Of a stretch of DNA of 64,000 bases, positions 8,733 through 18,607 are shown one piece after another. Every line of letters starts with the position of its first letter. The first letter of the stretch is position 1. The DNA lies in NCBI RefSeq assembly GCF_014195685.1, contig NZ_JACICF010000001.1, positions 877,317-941,316 on the forward strand, read 5' to 3'. The DNA comes from Sphingomicrobium lutaoense (GTDB lineage Bacteria; Pseudomonadota; Alphaproteobacteria; Sphingomonadales; Sphingomonadaceae). Under the pieces are notes generated by a model. That model was not told the DNA's origin. It did no database searches and saw only the letters and a program-made list of their open reading frames with translations. The position numbers and the translations under genes are program-made.

Positions 8733-9355
8733 GGCAACAGGTCTCCAAGTGCGTAAAGCAGCCGCGCCGTCACCGTCTCGGGATTACCCTCGGCATCGAT
8801 CAGCTTGACCCGATCGGGCTCCTGCTCCGCCATCACCCGGAAACCCCGGTCCACCGCCGCATGATAGCGGGGAGGCCGCGAACCGATCCGGTCGCCTTCC
8901 TCCCCGTCGCGGCGTCGCGCCCGAAGCGCTCCCTCACCGCTTTCCAGGCGAAGCACCAACGTGCGGTCGGGAAGAAAGTCGAGACTGCCGAAGCGATGCA
9001 GGTCGCGCACCGCCTCGATACCCAGCCCACCCGCTTCACCCTGATAGGCCAGCGAGGAATCGAGAAAGCGGTCGCTCAGCACCCATTTGCCCTCGGCGAG
9101 CGCGGGCTTGATCGTCTTTTCGACATGATCGGCGCGGGCGGCGGCGAACAACAAGGCTTCGGAGCGGGGATTCCAGCGGGTCTCCTCGCCTTCGAGCAGG
9201 AGTTTGCGGATCGCCTCGGCCCCGCTGCTTCCACCGGGCTCTCTGGTGACGAGTACCTCGATACCCCTGCCCTCAAGCGCGGTCGCGAGCGCCGCAAGCT
9301 GAGTGGACTTGCCAACCCCTTCGCCGCCCTCAAGGCTGATGAAGCGCCCCGCCAT
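8729..9355 (-). CDS. tmk: Thymidylate kinase
   Basis: Phosphorylates dTMP to dTDP. The 208-residue protein has P-loop EGGEGVGKST near residues 9-18, the DR motif in SDRFLDSSLAYQG and the TREPGG segment of the LID-containing type. Start chosen at ATG 9355 (MAGRFISLEGG), 4 nt after the dacC stop; a TTG at 9373 would extend it by six residues and overlap the upstream gene. It overlaps holB by 4 nt. Confidence 0.95.
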   Translation of the reverse strand: MAGRFISLEGGEGVGKSTQLAALATALEGRGIEVLVTREPGGSSGAEAIRKLLLEGEETRWNPRSEALLFAAARADHVEKTIKPALAEGKWVLSDRFLDSSLAYQGEAGGLGIEAVRDLHRFGSLDFLPDRTLVLRLESGEGALRARRRDGEEGDRIGSRPPRYHAAVDRGFRVMAEQEPDRVKLIDAEGNPETVTARLLYALGDLLP

Positions 9356-9359
9356 GCCC

Positions 9360-10514
9360 TCAGGCCAGGCCAACGAGCTGCTTGAACCCGATCCAGGCCC
9401 GGCGGAAGAAGCCCGCTTCGGAGACGTCCTCGGCGGCGACCAGCGGAAGCTTGCTTTCGCCGTCGGGCGTGGTCACCACGAGGTCGGCGATATGCTGGCC
9501 CTTGGCGATCGGCGCCTTGACCGGCCCATTGTAGCGGACGGCAATCCGCGGATCGGCAAAAGCGTTCTTGGGGAAGGTCGCGGCAAGGTCGCGGGGCGCA
9601 ACCAGTCCGACGCTGTCGGCACTGCCAAGCTGAACCTTCGCTTCGCCCACGCGCGCGCCCTTGGGATAGAGCGAGCGCGCTTCCCAGGCATTGAAACCCC
9701 ATTCGATGAGGCGAACCGATTCCTGCGTGCGTGCCGACTGGCTATCGAGGCCGGTGACCACCATCACCAGCCGCCGTCCGTCGCGTTCGGCCGAACCGGT
9801 AAAGCCATAACCGGCTTCCTCGGTATGGCCGGTCTTCAGGCCGTCGGCGCCTTCGACCCGCCCGAGGATCGGATTGCGATTGGGCTGCGTGATGGGCGTG
9901 CCCGCATTGGTGGTGCCCCAGGTGAAGCTGCGCTTGTCATAATATTTCTTGTAGAGATCGGGATTGCGCTCGATTCCCGCCTTGGCGAGCAATGCAAGAT
10001 CGCGCGCCGTCACCACCGTCTGGCCTTCGTCGGGCCAACCGTTGGCATTGCCGAAGCGGCTGTTCGTCAGGCCCAATTCCTTGGCAAGGACGTTCATCTG
10101 CTGGACGAATGCTTCCTCGGTGCCCGCGATACATTCGGCGAGAACCACCGAGGCATCATTCCCCGACAGCGTAACGACGCCGTGGAGAAGATTTTCCACG
10201 CTCACCTGCTCGCCTACCTTGAGGAACATGGTCGATCCGGCGTTCGACCATTTGCGCCAGGTCTCGGGACGCACGGTGCACATCTTCTGCTCGTCGAGCT
10301 TGCCCTTGCGGATCAGTTCGAAGGCCACTTCGGTCGTCATCATCTTGGCCATCGAGGCCGGCGGGATTTTCCGGTCGGCATCCTTTTCGAACAGCACCCG
10401 GCCCGAACTGAGGTCGATCAGGATCGCGCTCTGCGCAGGCGTTTCGAAAGCGGGTTGAGCGCCGAGCGGCATGGTCACGGCGGCAGCAAGGAAGATGGCG
10501 GCAAATTTGCGCAT
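9360..10514 (-). CDS. dacC: Serine-type D-Ala-D-Ala carboxypeptidase (PBP5/6 type, DacC-like)
   Basis: Low-molecular-weight penicillin-binding protein that trims the terminal D-Ala from peptidoglycan pentapeptides. It is 384 residues with an N-terminal signal peptide (FAAIFLAAAVTMPLGAQP). Active-site motifs are S54-MA-K57 (SxxK), S117-G-N119 (SxN) and K227-T-G229 (KTG). A C-terminal beta domain and a short amphipathic tail (RRAWIGFKQLVGLA) would tether it to the inner membrane. Start ATG 10514 follows a GGAG site. It is placed between an MltB-type transglycosylase and tmk, a murein-remodelling pair. Confidence 0.93.
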   Translation of the reverse strand: MRKFAAIFLAAAVTMPLGAQPAFETPAQSAILIDLSSGRVLFEKDADRKIPPASMAKMMTTEVAFELIRKGKLDEQKMCTVRPETWRKWSNAGSTMFLKVGEQVSVENLLHGVVTLSGNDASVVLAECIAGTEEAFVQQMNVLAKELGLTNSRFGNANGWPDEGQTVVTARDLALLAKAGIERNPDLYKKYYDKRSFTWGTTNAGTPITQPNRNPILGRVEGADGLKTGHTEEAGYGFTGSAERDGRRLVMVVTGLDSQSARTQESVRLIEWGFNAWEARSLYPKGARVGEAKVQLGSADSVGLVAPRDLAATFPKNAFADPRIAVRYNGPVKAPIAKGQHIADLVVTTPDGESKLPLVAAEDVSEAGFFRRAWIGFKQLVGLA

Positions 10515-10579
10515 GGAGACTCCGGTCATTGAATTTGGCGGCACAGTAAGGCGCGGAGGCCCGCGCCGCCAAGCCCTTA

Positions 10580-11677
10580 TCAGCGCTCGATCGCGTCCGC
10601 GACCAGCCCGATGGTGAGCGCATAGAAATTGGAGCAATTATAGTCGAGGATTGCCCGGTAATTGCGCGTCAACAGATAGGCCGTGCCATCGGGCCCGTCG
10701 GGCTCGAGCAGCGTAAGCGGAACATTGTCCGAAAAGCTGGTCGTAACCGGCGTGACGCCAAGCTCACGCCATTCGCGCATCGTTTTCCACACGCTGTGGC
10801 GACGATAGACCGCCGGGCATTTGGTTGGCTCGACCGGATTGGCGATCGCGCGCCGGTCGAGGCCCGGAGGCGTGCGGACCGCGATCCCCCAGTCGATACC
10901 ACGCTGCCAGCCCGCATCGACCAGGTAATTGGCGATCGAGGCAAAGGCATCGGGCTCCGAATTCCAGATGTCGCCGAACCCGTCGCCATCACCGTCGGCG
11001 GCAAGGCGGAGGATATTGCTCGGCATGAACTGCACCTTGCCCGCGGCACCGGCCCAGCTGCCCTTGAGATGCCCGCGCGTATAGCCACGGTCCATCAGCT
11101 TCATCGCGGCGATGAATTCGTCCTCGAACAATTGGCGGCGACGCCCTTCCCAGGCGAGCGTGCCCAGCGCCTCGAACAGGTCGAAGTTGCCGGTGATGCG
11201 TCCGTAGCTGGTTTCCTTGCCATAGATGGCGAGAATGACGTCCTTGTCTACGCCGGTCTGCTGCTCGATGCGGTAAAGCGTGTCCCACCACTGCCGCGCC
11301 TTGGCCTTGCCACGCTCGATGATGTCGCGGGTGACATGGCGCCGCTGGTAGGGCGCATAGGGCGGGATCGAGGACGACCCCGGCGATCCGCCAGGCTGGC
11401 TGCGGTCGAGCTGGATGACCCGCTGGTTGGGATCGAGTGAGGGCAGCACCGCGGAAATCGTCCGCTGGCTGATGCCCTCGGCGCGTGCCCGCGCCGCCAG
11501 ATGCTGCTTGTAGTCCGTCCATCCCATCGCGCCCTGCGGGGTCGCGGGGACGACGATCGCGGGCGATGCCGTTTGCGCGCTCGTCGGAAGAGGCGCCAGC
11601 GGATCCGATGCTTCCTGACCACACGCCGGCGTCGCCGCCACCAGGAAAGTCGCCAACAGGCTCGATACTCGCATCAT
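10580..11677 (-). CDS. mltB: Lytic murein transglycosylase, MltB family
   Basis: Cleaves the MurNAc-GlcNAc bond of peptidoglycan with formation of 1,6-anhydro-MurNAc. It has 365 residues with an N-terminal hydrophobic segment ending ATPAC, a plausible lipobox with Cys19, so it is probably an outer-membrane lipoprotein. The SLT fold is shown by AIYGKETSYG, with the catalytic Glu at 155, GSWAGAAGKVQFMPSNI and the DGDGDGFGDIWN calcium-loop-like segment. Two ATGs are adjacent (11677, 11674) after AAAGGTGG, so the start is uncertain by one codon. The gene symbol is by family only. Confidence 0.9.
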   Translation of the reverse strand: MMRVSSLLATFLVAATPACGQEASDPLAPLPTSAQTASPAIVVPATPQGAMGWTDYKQHLAARARAEGISQRTISAVLPSLDPNQRVIQLDRSQPGGSPGSSSIPPYAPYQRRHVTRDIIERGKAKARQWWDTLYRIEQQTGVDKDVILAIYGKETSYGRITGNFDLFEALGTLAWEGRRRQLFEDEFIAAMKLMDRGYTRGHLKGSWAGAAGKVQFMPSNILRLAADGDGDGFGDIWNSEPDAFASIANYLVDAGWQRGIDWGIAVRTPPGLDRRAIANPVEPTKCPAVYRRHSVWKTMREWRELGVTPVTTSFSDNVPLTLLEPDGPDGTAYLLTRNYRAILDYNCSNFYALTIGLVADAIER

Positions 11678-11787
11678 TCAACCACCTTTCTTCGCTCACA
11701 CCCATAACGCGCCAGGTTTCGCGCGCCAGCGGCTTCATCGCACCCCTTGCACGATCCGCCCTTTCGCCATAGCGAGGCGAAGATGAA

Positions 11788-11877
<90 letters not shown>

Positions 11878-11941
11878 ACAGGGCAAGCCGCCGCCGGCCG
11901 CACCGGCAGCCCGGTGCGCCTGATCGCGAACTGGAGACCGT

Positions 11942-12397
11942 GTGGCAGCTGGCAAATCCAAGGCGAAACCCGTGCTGGGCTGGCGAGAATGGATTGCCCT
12001 GCCCGACCTCGGCGTCGACACGATCAAGGTCAAGATCGACACCGGCGCCAAGACTTCCGCCATCCACGCCTTCGACGTCCGCCCGTTCGAGCGCGACGGA
12101 GAGGAATGGGTCTCTTTCTGCCTCCACCCCGTGCAACGCCACCGCCTGCCATCCGTTGAATGCGAAGCGCGCGTCCTCGAGAAGCGCCATGTGCGCAGTT
12201 CGAACGGCAAGCAGGAAGAACGCTATGTCATCAAGACGAAGGCCCGGATCGGCAAGAAAAGCTTCGCCATCGAACTGACGCTTACCAATCGCGACGAAAT
12301 GGGCTTCCGCATGCTCCTGGGCCGCGAAGCCATCAACCGCCGCTTCCTGGTCGATCCCGGCCATTCCTATCTTCTCGGCAAAGGACCCTCGTCATGA
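11942..12397 (+). CDS. rimB: RimB-like retropepsin-type protease ('ATP-dependent zinc protease' family)
   Basis: A 151-residue protein of the family long annotated as ATP-dependent zinc protease (PF05618) but showing an aspartic-protease-like loop, [13 protein letters not shown], with D33-T-G-A. It has no HExxH zinc motif. In Pseudomonas the homologous protein RimB works with RimK, so here it may process or regulate the RimK product (inference). The start is GTG 11942; the frame continues upstream only into the tRNA. The stop overlaps the rimK ATG by 4 nt, so the pair is translationally coupled. The gene symbol is by analogy. Confidence 0.82.
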   Translation: MAAGKSKAKPVLGWREWIALPDLGVDTIKVKIDTGAKTSAIHAFDVRPFERDGEEWVSFCLHPVQRHRLPSVECEARVLEKRHVRSSNGKQEERYVIKTKARIGKKSFAIELTLTNRDEMGFRMLLGREAINRRFLVDPGHSYLLGKGPSS

Positions 12398-13299
12398 AAA
12401 TCGCGCTGATGTGCCGCAATGCCAATCTCTATTCGCACCGGCGGCTGGTCGAGGCAGCCAAGGAACGGGGTCACGATATCGACGTGATCGATCATCTGCG
12501 CTGCTACATCAACGTGACCTCGAACCGGCCGAGCATCCGTTACCAGGGCCATGACCTGCCGCGCTACGACGCGGTCATTCCCCGCATCGGCGCCTCGGTC
12601 ACCTTCTACGGCACTGCGGTCCTGCGCCAGTTCGAGATGATGGGCGTCTACCCCTTGAACGAGAGTGTCGCGATCAGCCGCAGCCGCGACAAGCTCCGCT
12701 CGATGCAGCTTCTCGCGCGCAAGGGCGTCGGCCTTCCGGTCACCGTCTTTGCCCATAAGACGAGCCGCGCCGAGGAAATCATCGAGATGGCGGGCGGCGC
12801 TCCCGTGGTGATCAAGCTGCTCGAAGGCACGCAAGGCATCGGCGTGGTCCTCGGCGAAACGCAAAAGGCCGCCGAATCCATCATCCAGGCCTTCGGCGGC
12901 GTCGGCTCCAACATCCTCACCCAGCAGTTCATCAAGGAAGCGGGCGGCAGCGACATCCGCTGCTTCGTCATCGGTGACAAGGTCGTTGCGGCGATGAAAC
13001 GAACAGGCAAGGAAGGTGATTTCCGCTCGAACCTTCATCGCGGTGGCACCGCCGAGGTCGTCAAGATCACGCCCACCGAACGGCTCACCGCGATTACCGC
13101 CGCCAAGGCGATGGGACTGCGCGTCTGCGGCGTCGATCTGCTTCGCGGCAACCAGGGTCCCGTGGTGATGGAAGTGAACAGCTCGCCCGGCCTCGAAGGC
13201 CTCGAAAAGGCCACGGGCAAGGATGTCGCGGGCATGATCATCACCCATCTTGAAAAGACCCACGCCACCGGAAGCACCCGCACGCGCGGCAAGGGCTGA
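12394..13299 (+). CDS. rimK: RimK family ATP-grasp alpha-L-glutamate ligase
   Basis: ATP-grasp ligase of 301 residues. In E. coli RimK adds glutamates to the C-terminus of ribosomal protein S6. Visible features are the N-terminal preATP domain ([18 protein letters not shown]), [20 protein letters not shown] for the ATP-grasp hinge and K residue, [19 protein letters not shown], and the magnesium-binding end [13 protein letters not shown]. The length matches the family (about 300). Start ATG 12394 overlaps rimB. The aspartoacylase-like gene follows in a TGATG overlap. S6 itself is not in the window, so the target is not proved. Confidence 0.95.
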   Translation: MKIALMCRNANLYSHRRLVEAAKERGHDIDVIDHLRCYINVTSNRPSIRYQGHDLPRYDAVIPRIGASVTFYGTAVLRQFEMMGVYPLNESVAISRSRDKLRSMQLLARKGVGLPVTVFAHKTSRAEEIIEMAGGAPVVIKLLEGTQGIGVVLGETQKAAESIIQAFGGVGSNILTQQFIKEAGGSDIRCFVIGDKVVAAMKRTGKEGDFRSNLHRGGTAEVVKITPTERLTAITAAKAMGLRVCGVDLLRGNQGPVVMEVNSSPGLEGLEKATGKDVAGMIITHLEKTHATGSTRTRGKG

Positions 13300-14330
13300 T
13301 GGCACGCGAACCGTTCGAGATCGGCGGCGTCCGGATCGCGCCGGGCGACCATGCCTATGTCGATCTGCCGATCAGCAAACTGTCGGACCACACGCCGATG
13401 CGCCTCGCGGTGCAGGTGCTCCACGGCAAACAGGACGGCCCCACGGTCTTCATCAGCGCCGCGATCCATGGCGACGAGATCATCGGGGTGGAGATCATCC
13501 GACGCCTCTCGGTCCTCAAGGTTCTGCAGAAACTGCGCGGAACGCTGATCCTCGTTCCCGTGGTCAACAGCTTCGGCTTCATCAGCTGGTCGCGCTACCT
13601 GCCCGACCGCCGCGATCTCAATCGCTCCTTCCCGGGCTCGCCCCGAGGCTCGCTCGCGGGCCAGCTCGCCCATATCATGATGAGCGAGATCGTTTCGCGC
13701 TCGGATGTCGGGATCGACCTGCACAGCGGCGCGATCCATCGCCCCAACCTGCCGCAGATCCGCGCCGCGCTCGACGATCCGGAAACGCTCGATCTCGCCC
13801 GCGCCTTTGCCGCGCCCGTCATGCTCAACAGCAAGCTGCGCGACGGCTCGCTCCGCATGGCCGCGCTCGAAAATGACTGCCGGATGCTCCTTTACGAAGC
13901 GGGCGAAGCGCTGCGCTTCGACGATTCGGCAATCCGCATCGGGGTGCGCGGCATTCTCAACGTGCTGCGCCAGCTTGCCATGCTGCCGCACAAGCCCCGC
14001 GACGGTGCCGAGCCCATTCGCGCCACGTCGAGCCATTGGCTTCGCTCACCCGTCGGCGGCATCGCCCGGACGCGCTACCGCTTGGGATCGCGGGTCGAGG
14101 CGGGCGATACCATCGCGGTCATCGCCGATCCTCTCGGACGCAGCGAACAGCCGCTCAAGGCGCGCGATACCGGCGTCATCATCGGGTTGAGCAATCTGCC
14201 CGTGGTCAATCGCGGCGACGCGCTTTTCCATGTCGCGATCGTCGAAGGCGCACGCGAAGCGCAACGCCACATCGAGGACAGCGAGCAGGATGCGCTCGCC
14301 GACCCGCTGTACGACGATGATCTCGACTAG
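13299..14330 (+). CDS. Succinylglutamate desuccinylase/aspartoacylase family zinc hydrolase
   Basis: An M14-like zinc carboxypeptidase-fold hydrolase of 343 residues. Zinc ligands are H57 and E60 in AAIHGDEIIG, plus His in GIDLHSGA near residue 143. The substrate-carboxylate motif PDRRDLNRSFPG is present near residue 105. The C-terminal third (GGIARTRYRLGSRVEAGDTIAVI) forms the beta-barrel extension of the AstE/aspartoacylase-like branch. Members cleave N-acyl or glutamyl-type amide bonds. Being coupled to rimK by TGATG, it may remove or trim glutamyl tails (inference only). The stop lies in a CTAG shared with crtZ. Confidence 0.88.
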   Translation: MAREPFEIGGVRIAPGDHAYVDLPISKLSDHTPMRLAVQVLHGKQDGPTVFISAAIHGDEIIGVEIIRRLSVLKVLQKLRGTLILVPVVNSFGFISWSRYLPDRRDLNRSFPGSPRGSLAGQLAHIMMSEIVSRSDVGIDLHSGAIHRPNLPQIRAALDDPETLDLARAFAAPVMLNSKLRDGSLRMAALENDCRMLLYEAGEALRFDDSAIRIGVRGILNVLRQLAMLPHKPRDGAEPIRATSSHWLRSPVGGIARTRYRLGSRVEAGDTIAVIADPLGRSEQPLKARDTGVIIGLSNLPVVNRGDALFHVAIVEGAREAQRHIEDSEQDALADPLYDDDLD

Positions 14331-14827
14331 GCCTCGATGCCGCGCCGCTTGAGCTCGGCCTTCAGCTTGCGCACCGGCGGGGCATAGAGAAAGCCGAAGG
14401 AAACGCACCCTTCCCTGCCCTTCACCGCATGGTGGAGGCGGTGCGCCTGGTACAGTCGCTGGAGATAGCCGGTCTTGGGAACGATGCGGAATGGTAGCCG
14501 CCCATGCACCAGCCCGTCATGCGCGAGAAAATAGAGCAACCCGTAAAGCGCAACGCCCAGCCCGACATACCAGACGATCACCGAAAAGAGCGCTCCGATG
14601 GCGAACAGGCTGATCGAAAGCCCTGCAAAGACAAGCGCATAGAGGTCGTTCTTTTCCCAATATCCATCATGCGGCTCATGGTGCGACGCGTGCCAGCCCC
14701 ATCCCCATTTGCCATGCATGATCCAGCGATGGGTCGCATAGGCGGTCACTTCCATCGCCGCGACCACGAGAAGCGCGATGGCAAGCCCCTGCCAGACGGG
14801 CAATTCGGAAAGATAGTCGAAATTCAT
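14327..14827 (-). CDS. crtZ: Beta-carotene hydroxylase CrtZ
   Basis: Membrane di-iron hydroxylase that adds 3-hydroxyls to beta-ionone rings, making zeaxanthin from beta-carotene. The 166 residues contain four hydrophobic segments and the histidine boxes HRWIMH, HASHHEPH, HDGLVH and HRLHHA. I chose ATG 14827 (MNFDYLSELPVW) after an AAAGG site; upstream residues of the open frame lack similarity. It is isolated from other carotenoid genes in this window. It fits the yellow pigmentation common in sphingomonads. Confidence 0.9.
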   Translation of the reverse strand: MNFDYLSELPVWQGLAIALLVVAAMEVTAYATHRWIMHGKWGWGWHASHHEPHDGYWEKNDLYALVFAGLSISLFAIGALFSVIVWYVGLGVALYGLLYFLAHDGLVHGRLPFRIVPKTGYLQRLYQAHRLHHAVKGREGCVSFGFLYAPPVRKLKAELKRRGIEA

Positions 14828-14899
14828 CGAAGACGGCCTTTGCTGCGCGATGATAGCCGATGCGGCGTTGCGCATGCAATTGAAAGCGGCGCCCCGCCT

Positions 14900-16384
14900 T
14901 CAGCTTTGCCGCACGGGCGCGGGGTGCAATTCGTCCATCGCCCGCGAGCGGCCATCCGGGCAGACGATCCGAACGTGGAACCGCTTGAGGCCCCGCGGGC
15001 TCCTAACGCCGCAACTATGCGCGATGATGCCCACTTCGTCGCGCATGCCGTTGACGAAATTGCCGACTTTTTCCGCTTTCTCCTCGGGCACCAGTCCGCG
15101 TTGCAGCCGCTTGTTGTGGGTGGTCACACCGGTGGGGCAGCGGTTGGTATTGCATTTCATCGCCTGGATGCAGCCGATCGAGAACATGAAGGCGCGCGCC
15201 GAATTGACGAAATCGGCTCCGGTCGCCAGCGCCCAGGCCACGTCACTGGGCGTCACCATCTTGCCCGATGCGATGATGCGGATACGCTCCTTGAGTCCAT
15301 GCTTGTCGCGCAGGTCCACCACCATCGGCAGGCTTTCCCGGATGACGAGGCCGACATTGTCCATCAACGGCATGGGCGCCGCGCCGGTCCCTCCGTCGCC
15401 GCTGTCGAGCGTGAGGAAATCGGGCGCCTCTTCGTCATGCCCCGCCGCGATCCATTCAAAATATTCGTCGAGCCAGCCATAGGCGCCAAGCACCGTCTTG
15501 ATCCCCACGGGCTTGCCCGTGACCCGCCGGATATGGCGGATCATCGCGCCCAGGTCCTCCTTGCTGCCCAGTTCGGGATGCATATTGGGAGAGATCGAGG
15601 CGACATGGGGCAGAATGCCGCGGATTTCCGCAATTTCCTCGGTGACCTTGGCAGCCGGCAGAATGCCCCCCTTGCCGGGCTTTGCTCCCTGGCTCAGCTT
15701 CAGTTCGAACATCCGGACTTCATCATGCGCGGCGATCGCCTTCAAACGCTCGTCGCTCAATCGGCCTTCTCTGTCGCGCACGCCATATTTGGCGGTGCCG
15801 ATCTGGAAGACGAGATCGCACCCGCCTTCGAGATGATAGGGCGCCAGCCCCCCTTCCCCGGTATTGAGCCAGCATCCCGCCTTGGCAGCGCCCATCGACA
15901 AGGCGCGCACCGCGGGCTTGGACAATGCGCCATAGCTCATTCCCGAAATATTGAAGAAGGACGGAGCGAGATAGGGCTTGGCGGCGCCCGGCCCGATCAG
16001 CAGGGGCTCGGCCTCGACCGCGTCCTCGTCGAGCGTGGGCCAGGGGCAGTTGACGAAAATCGGCGTTCCCACCGGCTGGAGGTTCTTGGTCGAACCGAAG
16101 GCAATGGTGTTGCCCTTGCCGCTCGCGGCGCGTTCGACCCATTCGCGCTGGGCACGATTGAAAGGCAGTTCCTCCCGGTCCATCGCGAAGAAATATTGGC
16201 GGAAAAATTCGCCCAGTTCGGTGAACAGGTGGCGAAAGCGTCCGATGACGGGAAAATTGCGCCGCACCGCATCGCGGGTCTGGCTGACATCGATGATGAA
16301 CAGCACCACCACCGCCAGGGCAGCCAACCCGATGACCCAGATGAAGGCAATGGCCAGGGCTTCGACGACGCTGTCGCTATGCAT
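14900..16384 (-). CDS. FMN-binding glutamate synthase family protein
   Basis: A 494-residue protein with one N-terminal transmembrane segment ([19 protein letters not shown]) followed by a GltB-type FMN/Fe-S synthase barrel. Family segments are [33 protein letters not shown], the FMN-binding stretch around [14 protein letters not shown], and the cysteine-rich C-terminal part [22 protein letters not shown]. It lacks the class II amidotransferase domain of true glutamate synthase, so it cannot use glutamine by itself. The real reaction of this stand-alone branch is not known to me. Divergent from the glutaryl-CoA dehydrogenase gene. Confidence 0.87.
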   Translation of the reverse strand: MHSDSVVEALAIAFIWVIGLAALAVVVLFIIDVSQTRDAVRRNFPVIGRFRHLFTELGEFFRQYFFAMDREELPFNRAQREWVERAASGKGNTIAFGSTKNLQPVGTPIFVNCPWPTLDEDAVEAEPLLIGPGAAKPYLAPSFFNISGMSYGALSKPAVRALSMGAAKAGCWLNTGEGGLAPYHLEGGCDLVFQIGTAKYGVRDREGRLSDERLKAIAAHDEVRMFELKLSQGAKPGKGGILPAAKVTEEIAEIRGILPHVASISPNMHPELGSKEDLGAMIRHIRRVTGKPVGIKTVLGAYGWLDEYFEWIAAGHDEEAPDFLTLDSGDGGTGAAPMPLMDNVGLVIRESLPMVVDLRDKHGLKERIRIIASGKMVTPSDVAWALATGADFVNSARAFMFSIGCIQAMKCNTNRCPTGVTTHNKRLQRGLVPEEKAEKVGNFVNGMRDEVGIIAHSCGVRSPRGLKRFHVRIVCPDGRSRAMDELHPAPVRQS

Positions 16385-16508
16385 GGGCGCCTTTCATCCG
16401 ACGGTTGGAACCGCTCCCAGCCATAAGGCGGCGCGGAGCGCTTGGCAAAAGCGCCGCTCCCATGTCGGCAAGCGCACCTTGGGCTGGCATCCGCGAAAGG
16501 AGCGAGCT

Positions 16509-17726
16509 ATGAGCCGCGCCATGTTACAGAAATCTTCGCACGCTCCCAAATTGCTGCCCTTCGACTGGGCAGATCCCCTCGATCTCGACGGCCAGCTGAC
16601 CGACGAGGAACGGATGGTCCGCGACACCGCTCGCCAATATGCACAGGAGAAGCTCCTGCCGCGTGTGAAGGACGCCTTTCTCGACGACCAGTTCGACCGC
16701 GACATCATGTCGGAAATGGGCGAACTCGGCCTGTTGGGCGCGACCGTCGCCGAGGAATATGGCGGCGCGGGTCTCGGCTATGTCAGCTACGGCCTCATCG
16801 CCCGTGAGATCGAACGGGTGGACAGCGGCTACCGCTCGGCCTGCTCGGTGCAGTCGAGCCTCGTGATGTATCCGATCGACGCCTATGGCTCCGAGGAACA
16901 GAGGAAGAAATATCTGCCGGGCCTCGCCAGGGGTGAACTCATCGGCTGCTTCGGCCTCACCGAACCCGATGCCGGTTCGGACCCGGGCGGGATGCGGACG
17001 CGCGCGAAGAAGATCGACGGCGGCTACAGCCTGTCGGGCGCGAAGATGTGGATCACCAATTCGCCGATCGCCGACGTTTTCGTCGTCTGGGCCAAGTCCG
17101 ACGCGCATGACGGCAAGATCCGCGGCTTCATCCTCGAAAAGGGCATGAAGGGATTGAGCGCGCCCAAGGTGAAAGAAAAATTGAGCCTGCGCGCTTCGAT
17201 CACCGGCGAAATCGTCATGGACGAAGTCGAGGTGCCCGAGGAAAACCTTCTGCCGGGCGTCGAGGGTTTGAAGGGGCCGTTCGGCTGTCTCAACCGTGCG
17301 CGCTACGGCATCGGGTGGGGCGCGATGGGCGCTGCCGAGGCCTGCTACGAAGCGGCCCGTTCCTACACTCTGGAGCGCAAGCAGTTCGGCCGTCCGCTCG
17401 CTGCCAACCAGATCCCGCAGCTCAAGCTCGCCGACATGATCACCGAAATATCGCTCGGGCTGCAGGCCGCACTACGCGTCGGTCGCCGTCTCGAGGCAGG
17501 CGAACTCATCCCCGAGACGATCAGCCTCATCAAGCGCAACAATGTCGGCAAGGCGCTCGATATCGCGCGGGTTGCCCGTGACATGCATGGCGGCAATGGC
17601 ATCAGCGCCGAATATGTGCCGATGCGCCACCTCATGAACCTTGAAACGGTCAACACCTATGAAGGCACGCATGATGTCCATGCGCTGATCCTCGGGCGGG
17701 CCATCACCGGCATTGCGGCTTTCTAG
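16509..17726 (+). CDS. gcdH: Glutaryl-CoA dehydrogenase (acyl-CoA dehydrogenase family)
   Basis: Flavin enzyme that oxidises and decarboxylates glutaryl-CoA to crotonyl-CoA in lysine and tryptophan breakdown. It is 405 residues. Motifs are [16 protein letters not shown] (FAD/substrate loop), [29 protein letters not shown] and [11 protein letters not shown]. The catalytic Glu is E385 in [17 protein letters not shown], the arrangement of the GCDH subgroup rather than short-chain enzymes. Start ATG 16509 follows AAAGGAG; longer frames upstream run antisense through the neighbour. A rho-independent terminator follows at 17763. Confidence 0.93.
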   Translation: MSRAMLQKSSHAPKLLPFDWADPLDLDGQLTDEERMVRDTARQYAQEKLLPRVKDAFLDDQFDRDIMSEMGELGLLGATVAEEYGGAGLGYVSYGLIAREIERVDSGYRSACSVQSSLVMYPIDAYGSEEQRKKYLPGLARGELIGCFGLTEPDAGSDPGGMRTRAKKIDGGYSLSGAKMWITNSPIADVFVVWAKSDAHDGKIRGFILEKGMKGLSAPKVKEKLSLRASITGEIVMDEVEVPEENLLPGVEGLKGPFGCLNRARYGIGWGAMGAAEACYEAARSYTLERKQFGRPLAANQIPQLKLADMITEISLGLQAALRVGRRLEAGELIPETISLIKRNNVGKALDIARVARDMHGGNGISAEYVPMRHLMNLETVNTYEGTHDVHALILGRAITGIAAF

Positions 17727-17762
17727 GGCCGCTTTCCAGGGTTATTCAAACTGAAGATGGGA

Positions 17763-17793
17763 GGGTGCTGCGCTAGGGGCGCGGCACCCTTTT
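17763..17793 (+). terminator. Rho-independent terminator after gcdH
   Basis: GGGTGCTGCGC (17763-17773) pairs with GCGCGGCACCC (17779-17789), giving 11 bp with one G-U wobble and a 5-nt loop, followed by TTTT. It lies 37 bp after the gcdH stop. The 3' arm and T-run are inside the end of the convergent GNAT gene, so they also encode its last residues. In the other direction there is no T-tract. Confidence 0.75.
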
Positions 17794-18297
17794 CAATATG
17801 TCGATCGGCTCGCCGTTCAGTTCGGCCCGGTCGACCACCGCGAACCCCAGCTTTTCGGCCAGCGCGAAGGACGGGCGATTGGCAGGCTCGATGATCGCCC
17901 AGATGTCGCGGCAAAGTTCGCGGTCGGCCCAATCCAGCACCGCTTCGCAGGCCTCGCGGGCATAGCCCCGCCCCTGCGCCTCGGGATCGAAGATCCAGCC
18001 CATTTCGGGCTCGCCATCGAACCCGATGCCGCGCTGCGCATCGAACAGGCCGAGATCGCCGATCAGGCGGTCGTCCGACTGGCGCACGACCATCCAGCCG
18101 CCATAGCCGCGCACGATCCACTGGCCGACTGCGCTCACCACGCGGCGCCAATGCTCGGAACGGGTCATCGGCGACCCGAGGTAGCGATGCACCTCGGGCT
18201 TTTCCATGATTGCCTGTTTCGCGACAAAATCCTCCGCGACGAAGCCGCGAAGGATCAGTCTTTCGGTTGTCAGGACCGGCGCGGGATGCGCGCCCAC
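17773..18297 (-). CDS. GNAT family N-acetyltransferase (RimJ/RimL-like)
   Basis: A 174-residue acetyltransferase. It begins with TTERLILRGFVAEDF, typical of the RimJ/RimL branch that acetylates protein N-termini or small molecules. Motif A (acetyl-CoA binding) is DPEAQGRGYAREA near residues 106-118, followed by EPANRPSFALAEKLGF (motif B). The start appears to be GTG 18297, 3 bp after the rpmE stop, so the two are probably co-transcribed. The substrate is unknown. Its 3' end overlaps the gcdH terminator hairpin. Confidence 0.87.
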   Translation of the reverse strand: MGAHPAPVLTTERLILRGFVAEDFVAKQAIMEKPEVHRYLGSPMTRSEHWRRVVSAVGQWIVRGYGGWMVVRQSDDRLIGDLGLFDAQRGIGFDGEPEMGWIFDPEAQGRGYAREACEAVLDWADRELCRDIWAIIEPANRPSFALAEKLGFAVVDRAELNGEPIDILKRVPRP

Positions 18298-18300
18298 CCC

Positions 18301-18531
18301 TTAGTCTTTCTTGTTGAGCGAAAGACCGCCGAAACGCTTGTTGAAGCGTGCGACGCGGCCACCTTCGGACGCGCGGCGGGTGCCGCCGGTCCAGGCCGGA
18401 TGGGTCTTGGGATCGATGTCGAGGTGCAGCGTGTCGCCTTCCGAGCCCCAGGTCGAACGGGTCTGGAAGGTGGTGCCGTCGGTCATTTCGACGTTGATCA
18501 TGTGATAATCGGGATGGGTATCTTTTTTCAT
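18301..18531 (-). CDS. rpmE: 50S ribosomal protein L31
   Basis: Small ribosomal protein of 76 residues starting [19 protein letters not shown] and ending in NKRFGGL. There is no cysteine, so this is the zinc-free form. Three ATGs are in frame (18543, 18534, 18531). I take 18531 because the protein then starts like its relatives and GGA lies at suitable distance. The promoter must lie in the 18544-18640 region, shared with the divergent btuB riboswitch. Confidence 0.93.
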   Translation of the reverse strand: MKKDTHPDYHMINVEMTDGTTFQTRSTWGSEGDTLHLDIDPKTHPAWTGGTRRASEGGRVARFNKRFGGLSLNKKD

Positions 18532-18607
18532 CATTTTTTCCATGGTTTGACTGGTTTCCGACCAGTCCGGGAAAGATCGAAGCGCCCCCTAACCCCTATT
18601 GCCCCGC

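Noticed and set aside
16436-16470. Hairpin GCGCTT/AAGCGC upstream of gcdH as a regulator site
   Set aside because: Only six base pairs in very GC-rich DNA, with no repeat elsewhere; could be chance.
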